Assembly (NCBI RefSeq): GCF_003627035.1
Contig: NZ_CP032626.1
Span: 1,178,001 to 1,242,000, forward strand
Direction: 5' to 3'
DNA from: Apilactobacillus bombintestini
GTDB taxonomy: Bacteria; Bacillota; Bacilli; Lactobacillales; Lactobacillaceae
Length of the DNA stretch: 64,000 bases
Below are positions 20,408 through 35,400 of the stretch, piece after piece (positions within the stretch are counted from its first letter, which is position 1; every line of letters starts with the position of its first letter). The position numbers were made by a program, and so were the translations under genes. Under the pieces are notes generated by a model. It ran no database searches, was not told where the DNA came from, and worked only from the letters and a program-made list of their open reading frames with translations.

Positions 20408-23400
20408 CTATTTTCTAGTCATTTTCACGTATGTTTTGTTACTTGTAATATATTGATGATCATTAAAGTACAAACGAGTTAATCCTTTATATTTAACCAC
20501 TCGTCTAATCTTTATAATCTGACCACGTTTAATTCTTCTAATACGGTTATGGACACTAAAGTGACTTCCTTCATGAATCCATACACCAGTAGGACGAATT
20601 ACACGATAATGAGTAGCTTTATTCTTATAAGAGTAGTATGCACTACGAATTGCACGTGGACTAGCAGTTAAAATACCACCAGCTACACGATATCTTGGTA
20701 CCCCATTCTTATAGAAAGCTATCCCTCTGATTCTAAATACATGTGCAGCGTAACGAGGTTTCTTAGCGTAGTAAACTATTCGATTATCACGTGTAAAATG
20801 AGTGCGTCTATGCGTGTAAACCGCCTTAATATTGTAAATATATCTTGGCAAACGACGACTTAATACCTTCTTATATGCACGTTGATAAGAACGTACATAA
20901 TCTACCGTATGCTTGCTAATGGAAGCAGCATAGTGATAACTATGTGTGCCACGATATTTACCAGCACGAGTACCATTATTAACTTGACGTTTCTTTTCTG
21001 CTTTATATCCTTGTCGGAAAGCATAATCATAAAGTGTCCCTAGTTTTCTAGCAGTAGACATAGTTACTCTATGTTTACGATATTTAGCACTTCTAATATT
21101 TCTAAGTTCTGATAATATTCCAGCACGGTAAGCATCAAACCCTTGAATATATCCAGTGCTTTCATGCTTAATATGACTATGTTTCCACTTAGGATGACTC
21201 TTAGCATCCCTTATAGCACGTTTTACTTCTTGTGCCAATTGGTAACCTTGTTTGAAGTAGTAGTTATCACTTTGGCTATTAGTAGAAGTTGGTTTAATTG
21301 ATGCATAGAATCCATTAGTAACGTTTACATAATTTGCATTGTAAGCATTACGAGCATCAACTGAATCAAATTGTTTTGCCTTAGAACCCATAGTAAAATC
21401 TTTAACCACACGATCATCATCTTCAGGGACAGTAGGCAACACTGGCTTAGGAGCATACTTATTACCTAATGCATAACCTTTAGCAAAAGCCGAACGATAA
21501 TTACTATCAGAATTAGTGGCTTGATCACTTTCTAAATGATAACCGGCTTGATAACCTGCTACATAGCCATTAAAGACTACTGAGTAAATACTATTATTTA
21601 ACCCAAATGAACCAGTAACAGTTCCTACATTAATTGATTTACTTTGAGCATCATGTAATGCAACACTAGTAGCTTGATAACCATTATTATAACTGGCTTT
21701 ATCTACAACATTAAATCCAGAACTGCGATTCTCTGTACCAGCTAATGCATCAGAAACACCTTGTTGAGTTAAGCTTTGCCACTCTTGGTAAGCTTTTTGG
21801 TAAGCACGAACATAAACTAAAGATTCGTCAGTTGGTTGCATAGCTTTACCTGCTTTAGCAGCCAAGAATCCAGCTATAGCACCGCGATAAGCCACATCTT
21901 GGTCATTATTAGACATATGTTTATTATCACTGGTACCAAATTCTTGTTGTGCTAAACGATAACCACTTAAGGCTCCACCAGATTTATTAAATCCAATCAT
22001 AAATGCTTTATCGTTACGTTGATCCACACTTAGTTTATCTATAGAAATTCCAGACATACCTAAATCATAACCTGCAGAAGCATCATTGTATCCATCTTGA
22101 GCATTAGTATCACTTAAAATAGGATTTTGTCCATTTACAAATGATACAGCTCCTTCAGCATAACGGAAACCAGTCATAAACGAAGCATCCTTACGTTGAA
22201 CATCCGTTAATTGATTATCGGTTACGGATTTTCCAACAGCAACTTGATCATAAACATTTTGTGCTCCCGCTTGAGCTTGATGGTAACCCATTGTATAAGC
22301 GCGGTCTAAGATATTTTGACTTTGTGCATGATCATTTTCCTTGCCACTTAGGTATTGCTTACTACCTGCAGCAGCTTGGTTTTTAATCTGTGCATAAATG
22401 TCATTATAAGCACTGGCATAAGCAATTGGTTGATTATCCATATTTCGCTTATGGCCTTGTTGGAAATCGTTTAATGCATCTATAACCGCACGATATGCTC
22501 TATCATGTGGGCTATTAGAATTGAATTTCCCAGATTGAGTAGAATTTATCATGGCATCATGGATTCCTTGTTGAATTTCATCTTGCATGTTATATCCACT
22601 CATAAAGGCAGGATTATTCAATTGAGCATTAGTCAACTTATCATGACCAACTCCACTAGCAGCTAATTGATAACCTTTTTGTGCCATTGCATAACCATTA
22701 TGATAGTTAGCTTGGGCATCTATTGGCATATCAGTATTAGTAGCAGTTGCCTTGCCTTCTGTTAAGCCATTTACAAAGTCTAAAGCACCTTTTCCTAGAT
22801 TATATCCAGTCATAAAGGTAGCACTACCTTGTTGAGAAGTAGTTAATTTATCTACTGCAATAGCCTTATAACCATCAGCATAACCATTTTGCGTATTGTT
22901 ATATCCCATAGTGTAAGCTACATCATCAGCATTAGCACCTTGGGCCTTATCATTAGATAAACCATCCATGAAACGTTGACTACCCGCTAGAAGTGCCGCT
23001 TTAGCATCATCATAAGCAGTATTATAGGCACGTTGATAAGCAATAGAAGCATTAGCATCCACATTCTTAGCATGTTCACCTAATATTTGTTGATATGCTG
23101 CAATGGCGGCATTGTAAGTTTGAGTAGCGTCTATATTACTTCCACCAAAGTGCTTAGTTGATAATTGTTTAGGATCCTTAAATGCAGTTTGATATGCTAA
23201 TACATTATCTTTAGCTAATTGAATCCCTTGTTGATAACCATAACTATCATTATTTCCAGCTATTTCTCTTAGCGTGTCGGCGTATCCAGCTTGAGTATCT
23301 GCATAACCTAATTTTTGGAATTCACTAGCATCAGAATCATTATCTACATTCTTAGTATAATTATTAACTCCATTGATATATGCGGTATTGTCTTTAAAGT

Positions 23401-26400
23401 ATTCATTTTGATATACATCTTGATATACCCATGGTTGAGAAGCTACATCACTTGGTTGATTATTAGTCAATCTAGCATCATGTCTAGCTGCTTTAGTAGC
23501 GTTATATCCAGCCATGTATTGAACATCGTTACTTTGATAATTCTTATCATGGTTAGCATCGTCACGACCCTGTTGGGCATTAATGGCAGCTTGGTAACCA
23601 GATACATAAGATGATGATGCTCCACTCTTTTGAGGTTGATTATTTATAGCATCTTTATAACCATCACGAGTTTCATTATAACCAAAGTTATAACTAGCAG
23701 CTTCCATTGCATTAGAATCACTAGGTTGTCCTGCTCCCGCAGAAGTTAAGAAATTATTGTTTCCTTCTTTAATCTTATTCATCGCCATATTGTATGCTAC
23801 TTCATAAGAAGCACTGTATGGCAAGGAATCATTGGCGTTAGTATCTTCAGCAGGTCCACCTTGCTTAGCTGCTTGGTACCCAGCAATGGCTCCATCATGA
23901 GAAGCCATAATATCCGCTTTAGTATTAGCATCTACATTTCCCGTATTGACAGTGGTACTGGTTACATCATTCTTAGCTGCTAAGAATCCAATACTTAGTT
24001 TCAATCCCACATTATAAGCAGGTAGATAACCAGCATAAGGAAGCGTTTTATCCACACTGGCAATTCCGTTAGTGTAGGCTTGTTTAGCATCCGCAATTCC
24101 TCGTTTAGTAGCTAAATTATTAGGTAATGTGGCATCATTCTTATTTAGATATTGCTTAATAGCATTGAAATAATCACCAGTTACATTAGATTGTTTACTA
24201 ATATCATCAGTAGATTTTGAATTAGTTACATTGGATTTAATTTCATCATAGTTTCCATATGCTTTATTGAAGTAATCATTATATTGATCTTGATAAGCTT
24301 GTGGTTGACCAGAAATGTCAGTTTTAACACCATTTCTTACATCATTTACTGCTTGTATTACAGCATCATGGCCATAATCAGCATAACGATCAGTATCTAC
24401 ATTGCTTTCATTATAAGTAGCAGCGGCACCTTTCACAGCATTAACTCTTGCGTTATATCCTGCCATAAATACTTTATCTGCCTTTTGTGCAGCAGTTAAT
24501 GAAGCATTTGATTTAGCAGCATTGTATCCAGCTTCGGCATCTTTATATCCTTGACTAACTACACTGTTATCTAAGCTACTGTCTGCTTGTGGTTTGGTAT
24601 TTAAGAATTCATTAGCACCCTTACCTAAATCATAACCATGAACATAGGCTTTATTATTACTTTGTGAATTATCAAAATTACCAGAAAGTCCAGCTTGATA
24701 TCCATCATAGGTAGTTATATAAGCATCATATTTTAACTTATCTAAACTATTCCCGGTATTAGTTGGTAGTGTTGCAGTATTAGTAAAACTAGTTAATCCA
24801 TCTTCTACCGCTTTTTGTGCTAAAGAAAGCATAGTCTTATAACCATTTTGCGCAGCAATAGATTTATCATTACCTAATCCAGTATTGTTAAGGTTATATG
24901 CATCATTCAGAGCTTGTACTGCGGCATTAAAGGCATCAGTAGCATAGATAGAATCATCACCACTATCGTTGTGATTCTTATTAGCTAATGCGGCTTGATA
25001 TCCTTTCCATGCGGATTGTCCTGCTTGGTAAGATTCAGTGTATCCTATATTATCAGTGTTCTGGGTTTGCGTAGCTTCATCACTTGCAAAACCAGCAGCA
25101 AAACCATCAATAGCATCTTGGTAACCTTGTGCATGAAAATCAGTACCTTTATTGTTGGTACCAGTTAGATATGCATTCTTACCGGCTTCATATTGATTTA
25201 GGAATTCCTTACCCTTAATGTTAAAGATAGATTGATAAATAGGCGTATGTTGACTGTTATCAGTATTTTGATAATGCATAAAGTCATTACGAGCCGCTTG
25301 AGTAGCTTGATAAGCATCTCCATAATCTTGCGTAGTTTCTAATTGTTGACCATTCTTAATAGAACCATCATGCACACCCTTTACATAATTATTGTATGCT
25401 TGGAAACCTTTAGCATAGGATGGTTCATTGCTTTGTGGATTTTGTGCGCCGTTAGCAGCAGCCTCAAATCCTGCTTTAGCATCGGCATAACCCTTAGCTT
25501 GTGCGGCATTGTGTGCATCATATGAACCATCAAATACATAACCTCTAGCACCCGTACCTAAATCATATCCATTATCATAGATAGTCTTAGATGTATCGGT
25601 AGGTGCTTTAGAAGCTTGGCCATTATAACTATCAGCGAACGCATCACTAGCAATTTGATAACCACGTACAATCGCTTTATCTACATAATTAGTAGATTTA
25701 GTTGGATTATCAGCTTTTCCGTTAGAAAAGTCATCGAATCCTTGCATTAAAGCATCATTATATTCTTGGTAAGCCAAATTATAAGCATTTTGATAAGAAA
25801 TAGATTTATCAGAATTATTTTCAGCAGTTTGGAAACTAGCAGCTCTTTGAAAACCAGCTTTTGCAGCATCAAAGGTTTCTTTTGCACTAAAAGCGCCGGT
25901 AGTTTGATCAGTTCCAGTGTAATCAGCGTTGCCATTTTGTGCATCTGCAAAGCTCCTAGCTAGTGAAATTCCACGGTTATAACCAGCTTTATATCCGCTA
26001 GCTTGACTAATTGGATTAGATACACCCTTCATTCCATCGTTATATCCATCCGAAGTTTCTTGGTAACCGGTATTATATGCATCTACATCCGCATTCTTGC
26101 TAGTAGCAGTTCCACTAGGATTTGTTTTACCAGCTAAGAATTCTTGATTTCCGTTTGTATATTGTTGTTGTGCTTCGTTTAAAGCAATTACATAAGCTTT
26201 TTGATAAGCTCCTGTTTTAGTAGTATCTACTGAGTGGGAGTTAATTGTATTTTTACCATCGACAAAACCTTGTTTAGCTCCATTAAACGCCACATTAGCA
26301 TCACTATCAGCATTATTATTAGCCAATTTATCCGCAGTAATATCATTACGAGCAGCAGCTAATGATTGAGCAACATCTAAGCCTAATTGATAACCATCAT

Positions 26401-29400
26401 TATAAGAAGTGGTTATATCAGATTGAGATCTACCGGCATTAACATCACTCGCAGTTGGATTCTTAACTACGTAGTTATAAGCGTCGTTATAACCAGATTT
26501 AGCATCTGTATATCCCTTATCAATAGCAGATTGGTCTGCAGCTAAGTTAGCAGATGGTTTAGCATCATCATCGTTTTTAGCGTAGTTATGGAATGCATTC
26601 ATACCATTTTGAATTGCACTCACTGCACTAGCATATGCCTTATCATAAGCATCTTTATAAGCTTTAATGCTATTTTCATTCTTACGAGCAGTAGTGTATT
26701 TCTTATTGCTATCGAAGGCATCTTTATATCCATCTTGGGCACCGTCAAAGGCCGATGTACCTAGTGAATCACCATTATAAGCATGGTTATTATTACCGTC
26801 TTGCTTACTATTTTGGAAAATATGGTAAGCGTCAGCAGAAGCTTTACCTAAATTAAATCCATCTACATAACCTTTACTATGGTTAGATAAATCAGTATTA
26901 CCAGTAGCGGTTAGACCAGCTGCATAACCATTGTTTTCGTCAGTATGACCAGTAGTCATATCGCCCGTATTAGCTGATTTATCATCTGCTTTGAATTTAT
27001 CCATACCTGCTTGATAATCACTAACCACTTGGTTATATACATATTTGTATACCGCATCTTTATCGGCGAAATTAGTATTAACTTGGTTTATACTCAATGC
27101 TTTTCTAGCATCTCTTGCAGCATCATATGCTACGGCAGCTGTGGCATCAGCTGGTTTTGTATCACTCATAGAAGTAGCTAATCCAATTAGAGCTTGTTGT
27201 TTAGCTTGATAACCTTGTTTATAAGCCTTTGTTTGTTTAGCTAAATCACTGTCACTTAAGTTTTGCACAGTGTTAAATCCACTCATAGCATCAGTGAATC
27301 CTTTAGATGACGCTTTAGATAACAATCCAGCTTCTGAAGCATTTGGATCTTGTGTATTAGTGTGAGCCAAGAAGTCTTCAGCACCGGCATTTACATGACT
27401 AGCTACTTCGCTTGCTGCACGTTGATAAGCATTTTCATATACCGAATTATCAGCATGTTTAGGACTATTAGCTACATCGTGTTGTAGATAATCATTTAAA
27501 GCATCTACAGCACCATTGTATGCACTACCTTCCCTAATAGTTTCTGCATAGCTAGCCGAATCAGTTAGATCCGAAGCATTCATCTTATTGCGTTCATCCT
27601 TGTTATCAGCATTTTCTAGAGCTGCTTGATAACCCTTTAATTCACCTAAATATGCTTGGTAACCAGTCTTATATGCTGCATTAGTTTGTAAAACATCAGG
27701 AAGTTGAGCAAAATCATTTTGTAATTGACTAATCTTGTCACTATTACTGCTACCTGCAGCGAATGTTTGTTGCTTAGCCCAATCATAGCCATCTTGTGCT
27801 TTATTGTAACCACTAGTATTCATGTCTAACTTATTAGGGGAGGCTTTACCTTGAACAAAACTAATTGCACCTTCTAAATAAGTCTTTTGGTTTTGATCAA
27901 AAGCTAATTTATAGGCTTGATTATAAACATTGTCATGTTTATCAGCATCAGATGGTTGATCATTAGTTCCGCCATTTTTAATACTATTTTGTGCATCTAA
28001 AGTAGCTTGATATGCTTCTTGATATGCTGTTTCAATGATTTTAGGACTATTAATACCTTGTGGTCCATCTGCTGTACCATCTTTAATAGCTTGTAACACA
28101 TGTTGAGCTTCATTAAAGCCATTTTGGTAATATTGACTCTCCCCATTAGGCATAGTAGAAGTGGTTAATCCAAATGTAAATCCATCTTGTGCATCTTTAG
28201 AACCTTTATCAAATCCTTGTTGTTCTGCTGTAGTAAAGATCTTATCTAGACGGCTTTGGTTGAATAAATAGTTACTCATACCGTTAAGTGCTGCGGTTTG
28301 AATAGCAGACGTAGCTGCATTGTATGCTGCACCAGTATACCTATTAGCAAAAGCTGAATCTGTAGATGTACGAGTCTTATTTGATTCAAAATCTGACAAC
28401 GCTAATTTAACAGCTGCTTCTACATTATTAGAATCTGCATCATTGGTACCATCATTAAGACTGTAATTCTTATTTTGATTTGGATTACTCATAGTATCCA
28501 CATAAGCATTTTTAACTAAGATACCTGCATCATGTCCAGCCATATATTGAACGTTCTTTTGGTTAACACCATTAGGTTCTAATCCATTTAAAGCATCCAC
28601 AAAACCATTTTGAGTATTACTTGCTGCTTGAATAGCAAAAGCATCATTATCTAATGGAATCGATTTTAGTACACTATCTTCACCATTTTGATATTCATCT
28701 TGTGCATATTGTTTAGCTAATGCGTAAGCATTGCTGTATAGCAAACCTTTATTAGTTAAATCCATGGAAGTATGCGTTAACAAATCATTTTGCGCTTGCA
28801 ACATTGCAGTAGCAGCATTTTGATAGTTAACATCACTCTTACTTTGTGGAATCAAACTACCAGTAGCTTTCAAATCTTTGAACGCATTAATTAATCCAGT
28901 AGCTTCAGCATTTCCTAAAGCATTACCATCATTATTAGTTGCTGGTAAAGTAACTGTGGTGTTAGGTTTTGATACCTTCAATGTTTGGTTAATAGTGTTA
29001 GATATAGGGGTGTTGACAATAGAAGAACCACTTTGGCTAGAATCATTAGCACTATCTTTCACTCCCAATAAGGTTTGTGCATAAGCATTTCTAGCATCCA
29101 TAAATCCACGATTATAAAAATCATATTGATTTTGACTTGGATTATCATTAATAGTCTTTGTAGCATTAATGTCTACACCATTTAGATATTCGTTAACACC
29201 ATTAGCGTAATCGTTTTTAGCTTTGACATATGAATTTTGGTATGCAGCAATCACTTGTTGTCCTTTATTATTAATAGCGGCAGGAATTGTTACATTACTA
29301 TTTAATGATGGACTATTATAAAAATCAATCTTAGCTTGATTAATTCCATTAGTAATGTCCATTTTAGCTGAACTATTATTAAAAGAATTAAATCCAGAGT

Positions 29401-32400
29401 TTTCAGCTTTAGTAGCAGTACTATCCAGTTTAGTTAAGCCATCAGCGGCTTCGTTAAATCCTTTAACCGCTTGGTTATAACCAGTGTTGTATGCAGTTTG
29501 TGCTGAAGTACTGTCAGTTAAATTATTTAATAAATTACTTTGTGTAGTTAGTGGTTGGTTATTAGTGAAATCTACCATACCACGAGCTGCATAATAACCT
29601 GTCAAATATGCTGGAGAATATTTTGCAGCTGTATTAGTTAATTGTGTAGTAGAACCATCGCTATATCCCTTATCAGCATCTTGGAAGTACTTTTCAAAAT
29701 TATTATTGTAATCAGCATATTGGTTTTTAGTTTTTACTGTTTTTTCTACAGCTTGATTTTGAGTATTTCCATTTAGATATGCAGATGCAATTATTGCAGC
29801 ATTGTATCCTAACATAAATGAAGGGTTATTCTTTTGAACATCTGTTAGCGGATTAGAACTCATTCCCATTTGGTAACCATTTTGTGCTTGGTTATAACCA
29901 TCTTGTTCGGCTTGAGCTGGGAATCCTTTAGTAACATTAGTTGCTGGATTAACTCCTTGACCATTTAAAAATTCATTAGCACCTTTTTCATGCAAATGTT
30001 GACCATCAGCATAAGCGTTTTGATAAGCAATGTTGTAAGCCAATGATTTATTAGGATTTAATTGGTAAGGTGCATTGGAAATACTTGCGTTATAAGCATC
30101 TTGTGAACCATTAAATGCATCCACTCCTATTTGATCAGTAGAATTATTAGAAGTACTACTTTGTGCATTTTTATATCCTTGAATGTAGCTATTGTAGAAA
30201 GTTTTACCTGCTTTATAAGCACCATGTTGTGATAATTGATTATCTGTCGTATTAGCTAAACCAGTTTGTACACCAGATTTAGCATCGCTAAAACCTTGGT
30301 TAAATAATTCATCATCGCTGTTATGAGCTGCATTTTCATCATAGCCATTTAAATAGGATTGTTGTCCATTTTGATACGAAGTTACTAATTGTTGACGAAC
30401 AATTGGATATAATGATTGATACATTGCATCTTGTTTAGCAAATTCAGATTTATTAGTAGCTGCATCTAAACCAGTTGGCACATCGGATTTAGCTTGTACA
30501 TAAGCATTGTATCCATCTACATAGGCCTTATCAGGAGTAGGATTTCCTACTGTAATTGCACTGGTAGCATGTTCATTTTTGGCCGCATTAATTCCATTCA
30601 ATGAATCATTGTAGGATTGATATCCAGTATCATATGCGCCACTAAATGTTGAATTAGTAGGTTCTGATTTACCCTTACCGTATAAAGCATCATTAAATCC
30701 ATTTTGCGCTTGAATATAACCCATATTTAAGGAAGTTTTACCTGCCTCTTGGTTAGCATATAAACTACCTTGGCCATTATATTGGTTATTACTATTATAT
30801 TGACCATTTACAAATAAGTTAGCACCATTAGATAAATTGTCTTTCCATAATTGGTAAGCTTTTGCGTAAGATTTTTGATATGCAACTGGATAAGAGGCAT
30901 CAGCAGTTGATGATTGAGTAGAATCTTGAGCTGCATTAATTCCAGCCACTGCACCTAAATAAGATTGTGCCTTATCATAATTAGTATCACTAGGCATAAC
31001 ATTATTTTCAGCAGATACCCTTCTTTGGTCTTTAATAGCATCATTATAACCATTAATAACTTGATCTACCACGTTGTTATATCCAATTTTATAAGATTCA
31101 CTAACTGTATTGTCGTTATCAGCAATTTTCGTAGCATCGGGATTGTTCATAGCATCGGTATATCCTTGTTGTGCTTGATTATATGCAATAGCTTGTGATG
31201 AATCCGGGTTTAATTCGTTTAAAGAATTACCGTTTAGATATGAATAAGCACTTCTAGCAGCTTCAAATCCTTCTTTATATGAGAAAGGATGATCTTGGGA
31301 AATTAGGCTAATTTCGTTTAATTTTCTTGGGTCATAACCATTATTCTTATAGTATTGTTCAAATAATTCGAAACCTGTTTTAGCATTTTCGTATCCTGAA
31401 TCATATTGTGAACTATTTTTTATTTTATTAATTCCGCGTTTATCTAAACCATATCGTAAGTAATCTTTCACTCCTTGTTCAGCATCTGATTGTGATTGAG
31501 CATAAGCTTTTTGATAAGCTTGCTTATAAGCAAGTGAGTGATTAGAACCATCAATATTTACACCATTTAGACCAGCTTTAGCACCTAAATATGCTTGATA
31601 TTCAGAATAATCAGCATCTATGGATGTTATATTTTTATGAGCTTCTTCATAATCTTTACTTTCATATTTATGATTTAATCCAGCCTCTTCGGCAGTTTGA
31701 TAACCTTTTGCAATCGATTGAGCTGCATGGAATCCATCCATAAATCCACGATTGTTCCTTTGTTGAGCAGACAATTGAGATTCATCGCTTACTGATAAAC
31801 CTGTTTGGTATCCATAACTAGTGTCTTGGAAGGCTTGGGTAGCTAAAGGACTATTATCAGATGGTTTATCTTTACCAGATAGAAATTCACCATCAGCTTT
31901 TTTATATTCTTGTGAAACTTCGTCTCTAGCTTCATTATATGCATCTACATAAGCACGACTGGTTTGTGATGTAGATGGATTTAACTTAGCAGCGTCTGCA
32001 TATGCATCCCGTACCGCGTTAAAGCCTTTCATGTAGTCAGAATTAGTAGAATCAGCAGGGCGATTGTATCCATCTTTTAATTGTTCTTGTGCATCTGCTG
32101 CACCACGTTTTGAATCTAACAAGGCATTAAAAACTTGTTTATAAGCACTAGATGGATTATCAATTGTAATAGAAATCCCATCGACTTTTTTATCATTCTT
32201 AGAAAATTTATCATTAAAGTCGTTATAAGCTTTTTGCGCATCTGAATAAGCCTGTGTATATCCATAGGCTTTATTATTACTATCTTGTTTATTATCTAAG
32301 AAATCACTGATTCCTTTATCATATTGTTTCTTAATTTGTGTAGAAGCATTATTGTAAACTGCTTGATAAATCGAAGATTGGTTAGCAGATGTAGAATTTT

Positions 32401-35400
32401 TACCATCTCTAATATCATTGAATGCTTGTTTATAAGCATTGTAGGCAGTCTTATAAACTACAGAATCAGTAGTGTCTGTATTATTCAATAATGATGTATT
32501 ACCTTTTTCTAAATCATTTTCTGCTTTAGCAATTGCATCATTAGCATTCTTAGCAGCGGTTAACCCATCTTGATATGCTTGAGTAACATTACCAGAAACT
32601 GTAGTATTGCCAGAATTTACTCCGTTGGTAAAGGCACTTAAAGCATCTTGATAACCCTTGTCATAACCTGCTTTATTAGCAGCTTGAGAATCATCATCTA
32701 CATTTCCATTTAATACCGCAGTTACTCCAGATTTAATGGATTGACCTAATTGATAACCAGGTAAGTTTTGGTTACCTTTATTAACGCCATTGTATCCATC
32801 TTGAGCATCACTGTAACCTTGACTAGCTACTTGAGTAGCTACCGTAGAAGTTTCTTCAGTATCATTAACCCCGTTATTTAAGAACGCGTTAGATCCATCA
32901 TTATAATTATTAGTTAAGTTTTGTAATGCTTGATTATAAGCATAAGTGTAAATTTGCCCTTGACCAGATGGAATATGTGAGCCAGTCAACACTTGGCTTT
33001 TGGCATCATTGAAAGCAGATACCCCTACGTGGTAGGCAGCATCATTTTGTATACGATTAGTATCTACCTTTCCTTGATAAGCATCATTTTGTCCATCAGT
33101 AAAATTCTTTCTAGCGTAAAAACCCTGTTGATAAGAAACACTGTTAGATAGTGGCGATACTACGTTATTGCCTTTATCGGTATAACCACGAAGCACATTA
33201 TAATAAGCATTGTTGTAGTTATTATTATATTGCACTGTAGCTGTAGAACTAGTTACTTGAGGATTACCGTTAATCATATCGTTAATCCCTTTTTTAGTTC
33301 CTTCTGCATCGGCTTTAGCACGATTGTACCCTTGAATGTATGCACTGGGATCATTAACCACCGCATTATTTCCTTGATCACTAGCTGTGGCTGCAGTAGT
33401 TGATGGTATAGCTGCAGGATTATTAGTAGGATCAGGTTGTCCGTTATTGAACGCATTATAACCTGCTACAACACTGTTATACCCACTGGTATAGTTAGCA
33501 TTAATCTTGTATTGATTAATGTCTTGGCTATTAGTATTGTTGTTAGAAACGTCAGTTAAAGCATTTCCTACACCGTCACCAATTTTATTATAGTTTCCAG
33601 AAGTAATAACTTGTTGTCCAACATCTACTAAATTATTGTTTTTATCTAAATCATAACGATGTTGAGAGGATACATAGTCTCCAGTTTGTACTTGTGCTGT
33701 AGTATCAATACCATCTACTCCATAACGTAGTAAAAGACCTACATAAGGATTTACTTTTGGATTGTAGTCCTTAGGCATATTAACCGCATACTTAATTATT
33801 TGATAGTTATAGTCACTAGGAATATCTATGGTTTGACTATATACGTTATGGTCTTTGGTAACTGTATTGTGAATATTACCTGGTAGATAATTCAAACCAG
33901 TGTAGGAATTATTAGTACCATAACCTGCTTGAATATAAATTGGATCTTTATCTTCAGGTTTATGACCACCTACTTGAGCATATCCAGTTAATGTATAAGT
34001 TCCATCTTCATTCTTTACCGGTGTCATTGGTCCTACAAAGTACACAGCTGGAACAGTTGCAATTTGTAAATAATTAGGAGTTCCGGATGGGAAAGAACCA
34101 GCATTAGCAGAAGCATCTACATAGTTATTTTGATTTTTGTTATTCAAATGGAAACTATATAAAATTTGACTAGGATATTTAGTGGTTGACAACTGATCAG
34201 AACCAGAACGGTTTCCATAAGTTACTAATGATGTGTAAGCATCAATTTGATTATTAGAAATTGTACTTTGATTATTACTATTCTTAGTTAAATCCAAAGT
34301 AATATTATTTTGACCCGGGTTAGTAATACTAATAGGTCCAGATACTAAATTAATTTGTCCTGTACCATCGGCATTTACATTTAAATTACCTAGATTATTA
34401 ACATTAATTTTACCTTGGTTATTATATAAGATTCCGTATCCATTAGTTGAAGTATTGGATAAGTTTTGAGATTGAACTTTAACCAATCCACCATTAGCTA
34501 TATTCACTTGACCGGTTTGGTCCACATACATGGCAGCATTGTTAAAGTAACTAGGAGCATTAGTTTCAATATCTAAAGTACCACCATTAACATTTACATT
34601 ACCATATGTGTAAATACCATTGGCGAAAGTATTGCTTCCGTTCCATTTATCTGGAACAATTTGTAAAATCGCACCCTTATTAATATTCAAATTAGCACCG
34701 TTGGTAACTACGATTCCGTAGTTAGAACCATTACGTGCGTAATAACCACCGTTCCCACGTGGAATCAAAGTCATTTGAGAACCATCATTCATAGTCAAAC
34801 TACCGGATAGCTTAATAACATTATTTCCGTAATCTGGAGCTACTGAACCGAAGAAATGAGTTCCTGGATACATCAATAAGTTTTGAATTTCCATGTTTTC
34901 TTGGTTTCCACTACCTTCAGTAGGATGAATCCCATCATTTAGTGAAGTTTGGTAATTAGCCAAGTTCAAGTTGTTAATATTTCCTTTAAAACGAATATCA
35001 TTACCACCAGCAGGAAAATCAGAAAGCATCTGTGCTCCTACATAGTTAACGTTGTCATAAATAACCGTACCAGGTTGGTTAATTTTTAAAAATCCGTAAA
35101 AGTTATATGAATATGCCACTTGGAAATTTTTAATAATTAAAACCGGGTTAACACCCGCATCTGCATAAAATTGATCCAAACATCCATGAAAATCAGCTTG
35201 GTGATTTTGTGCATCTACTACTAATTTCTTTAAATGATACATTGTTGGCCAATATTCAGTATATGGTGCTCCTAAGAAATCAATGTCATTAACTAAACGA
35301 ACATTGCTAGCGTTAACCGTCTTTCCCCATGCATCGTTATATGCTGAATATCCATTAGCACCATTAGTTCCATTAACAATATCACTTAATTTCCAAGGAG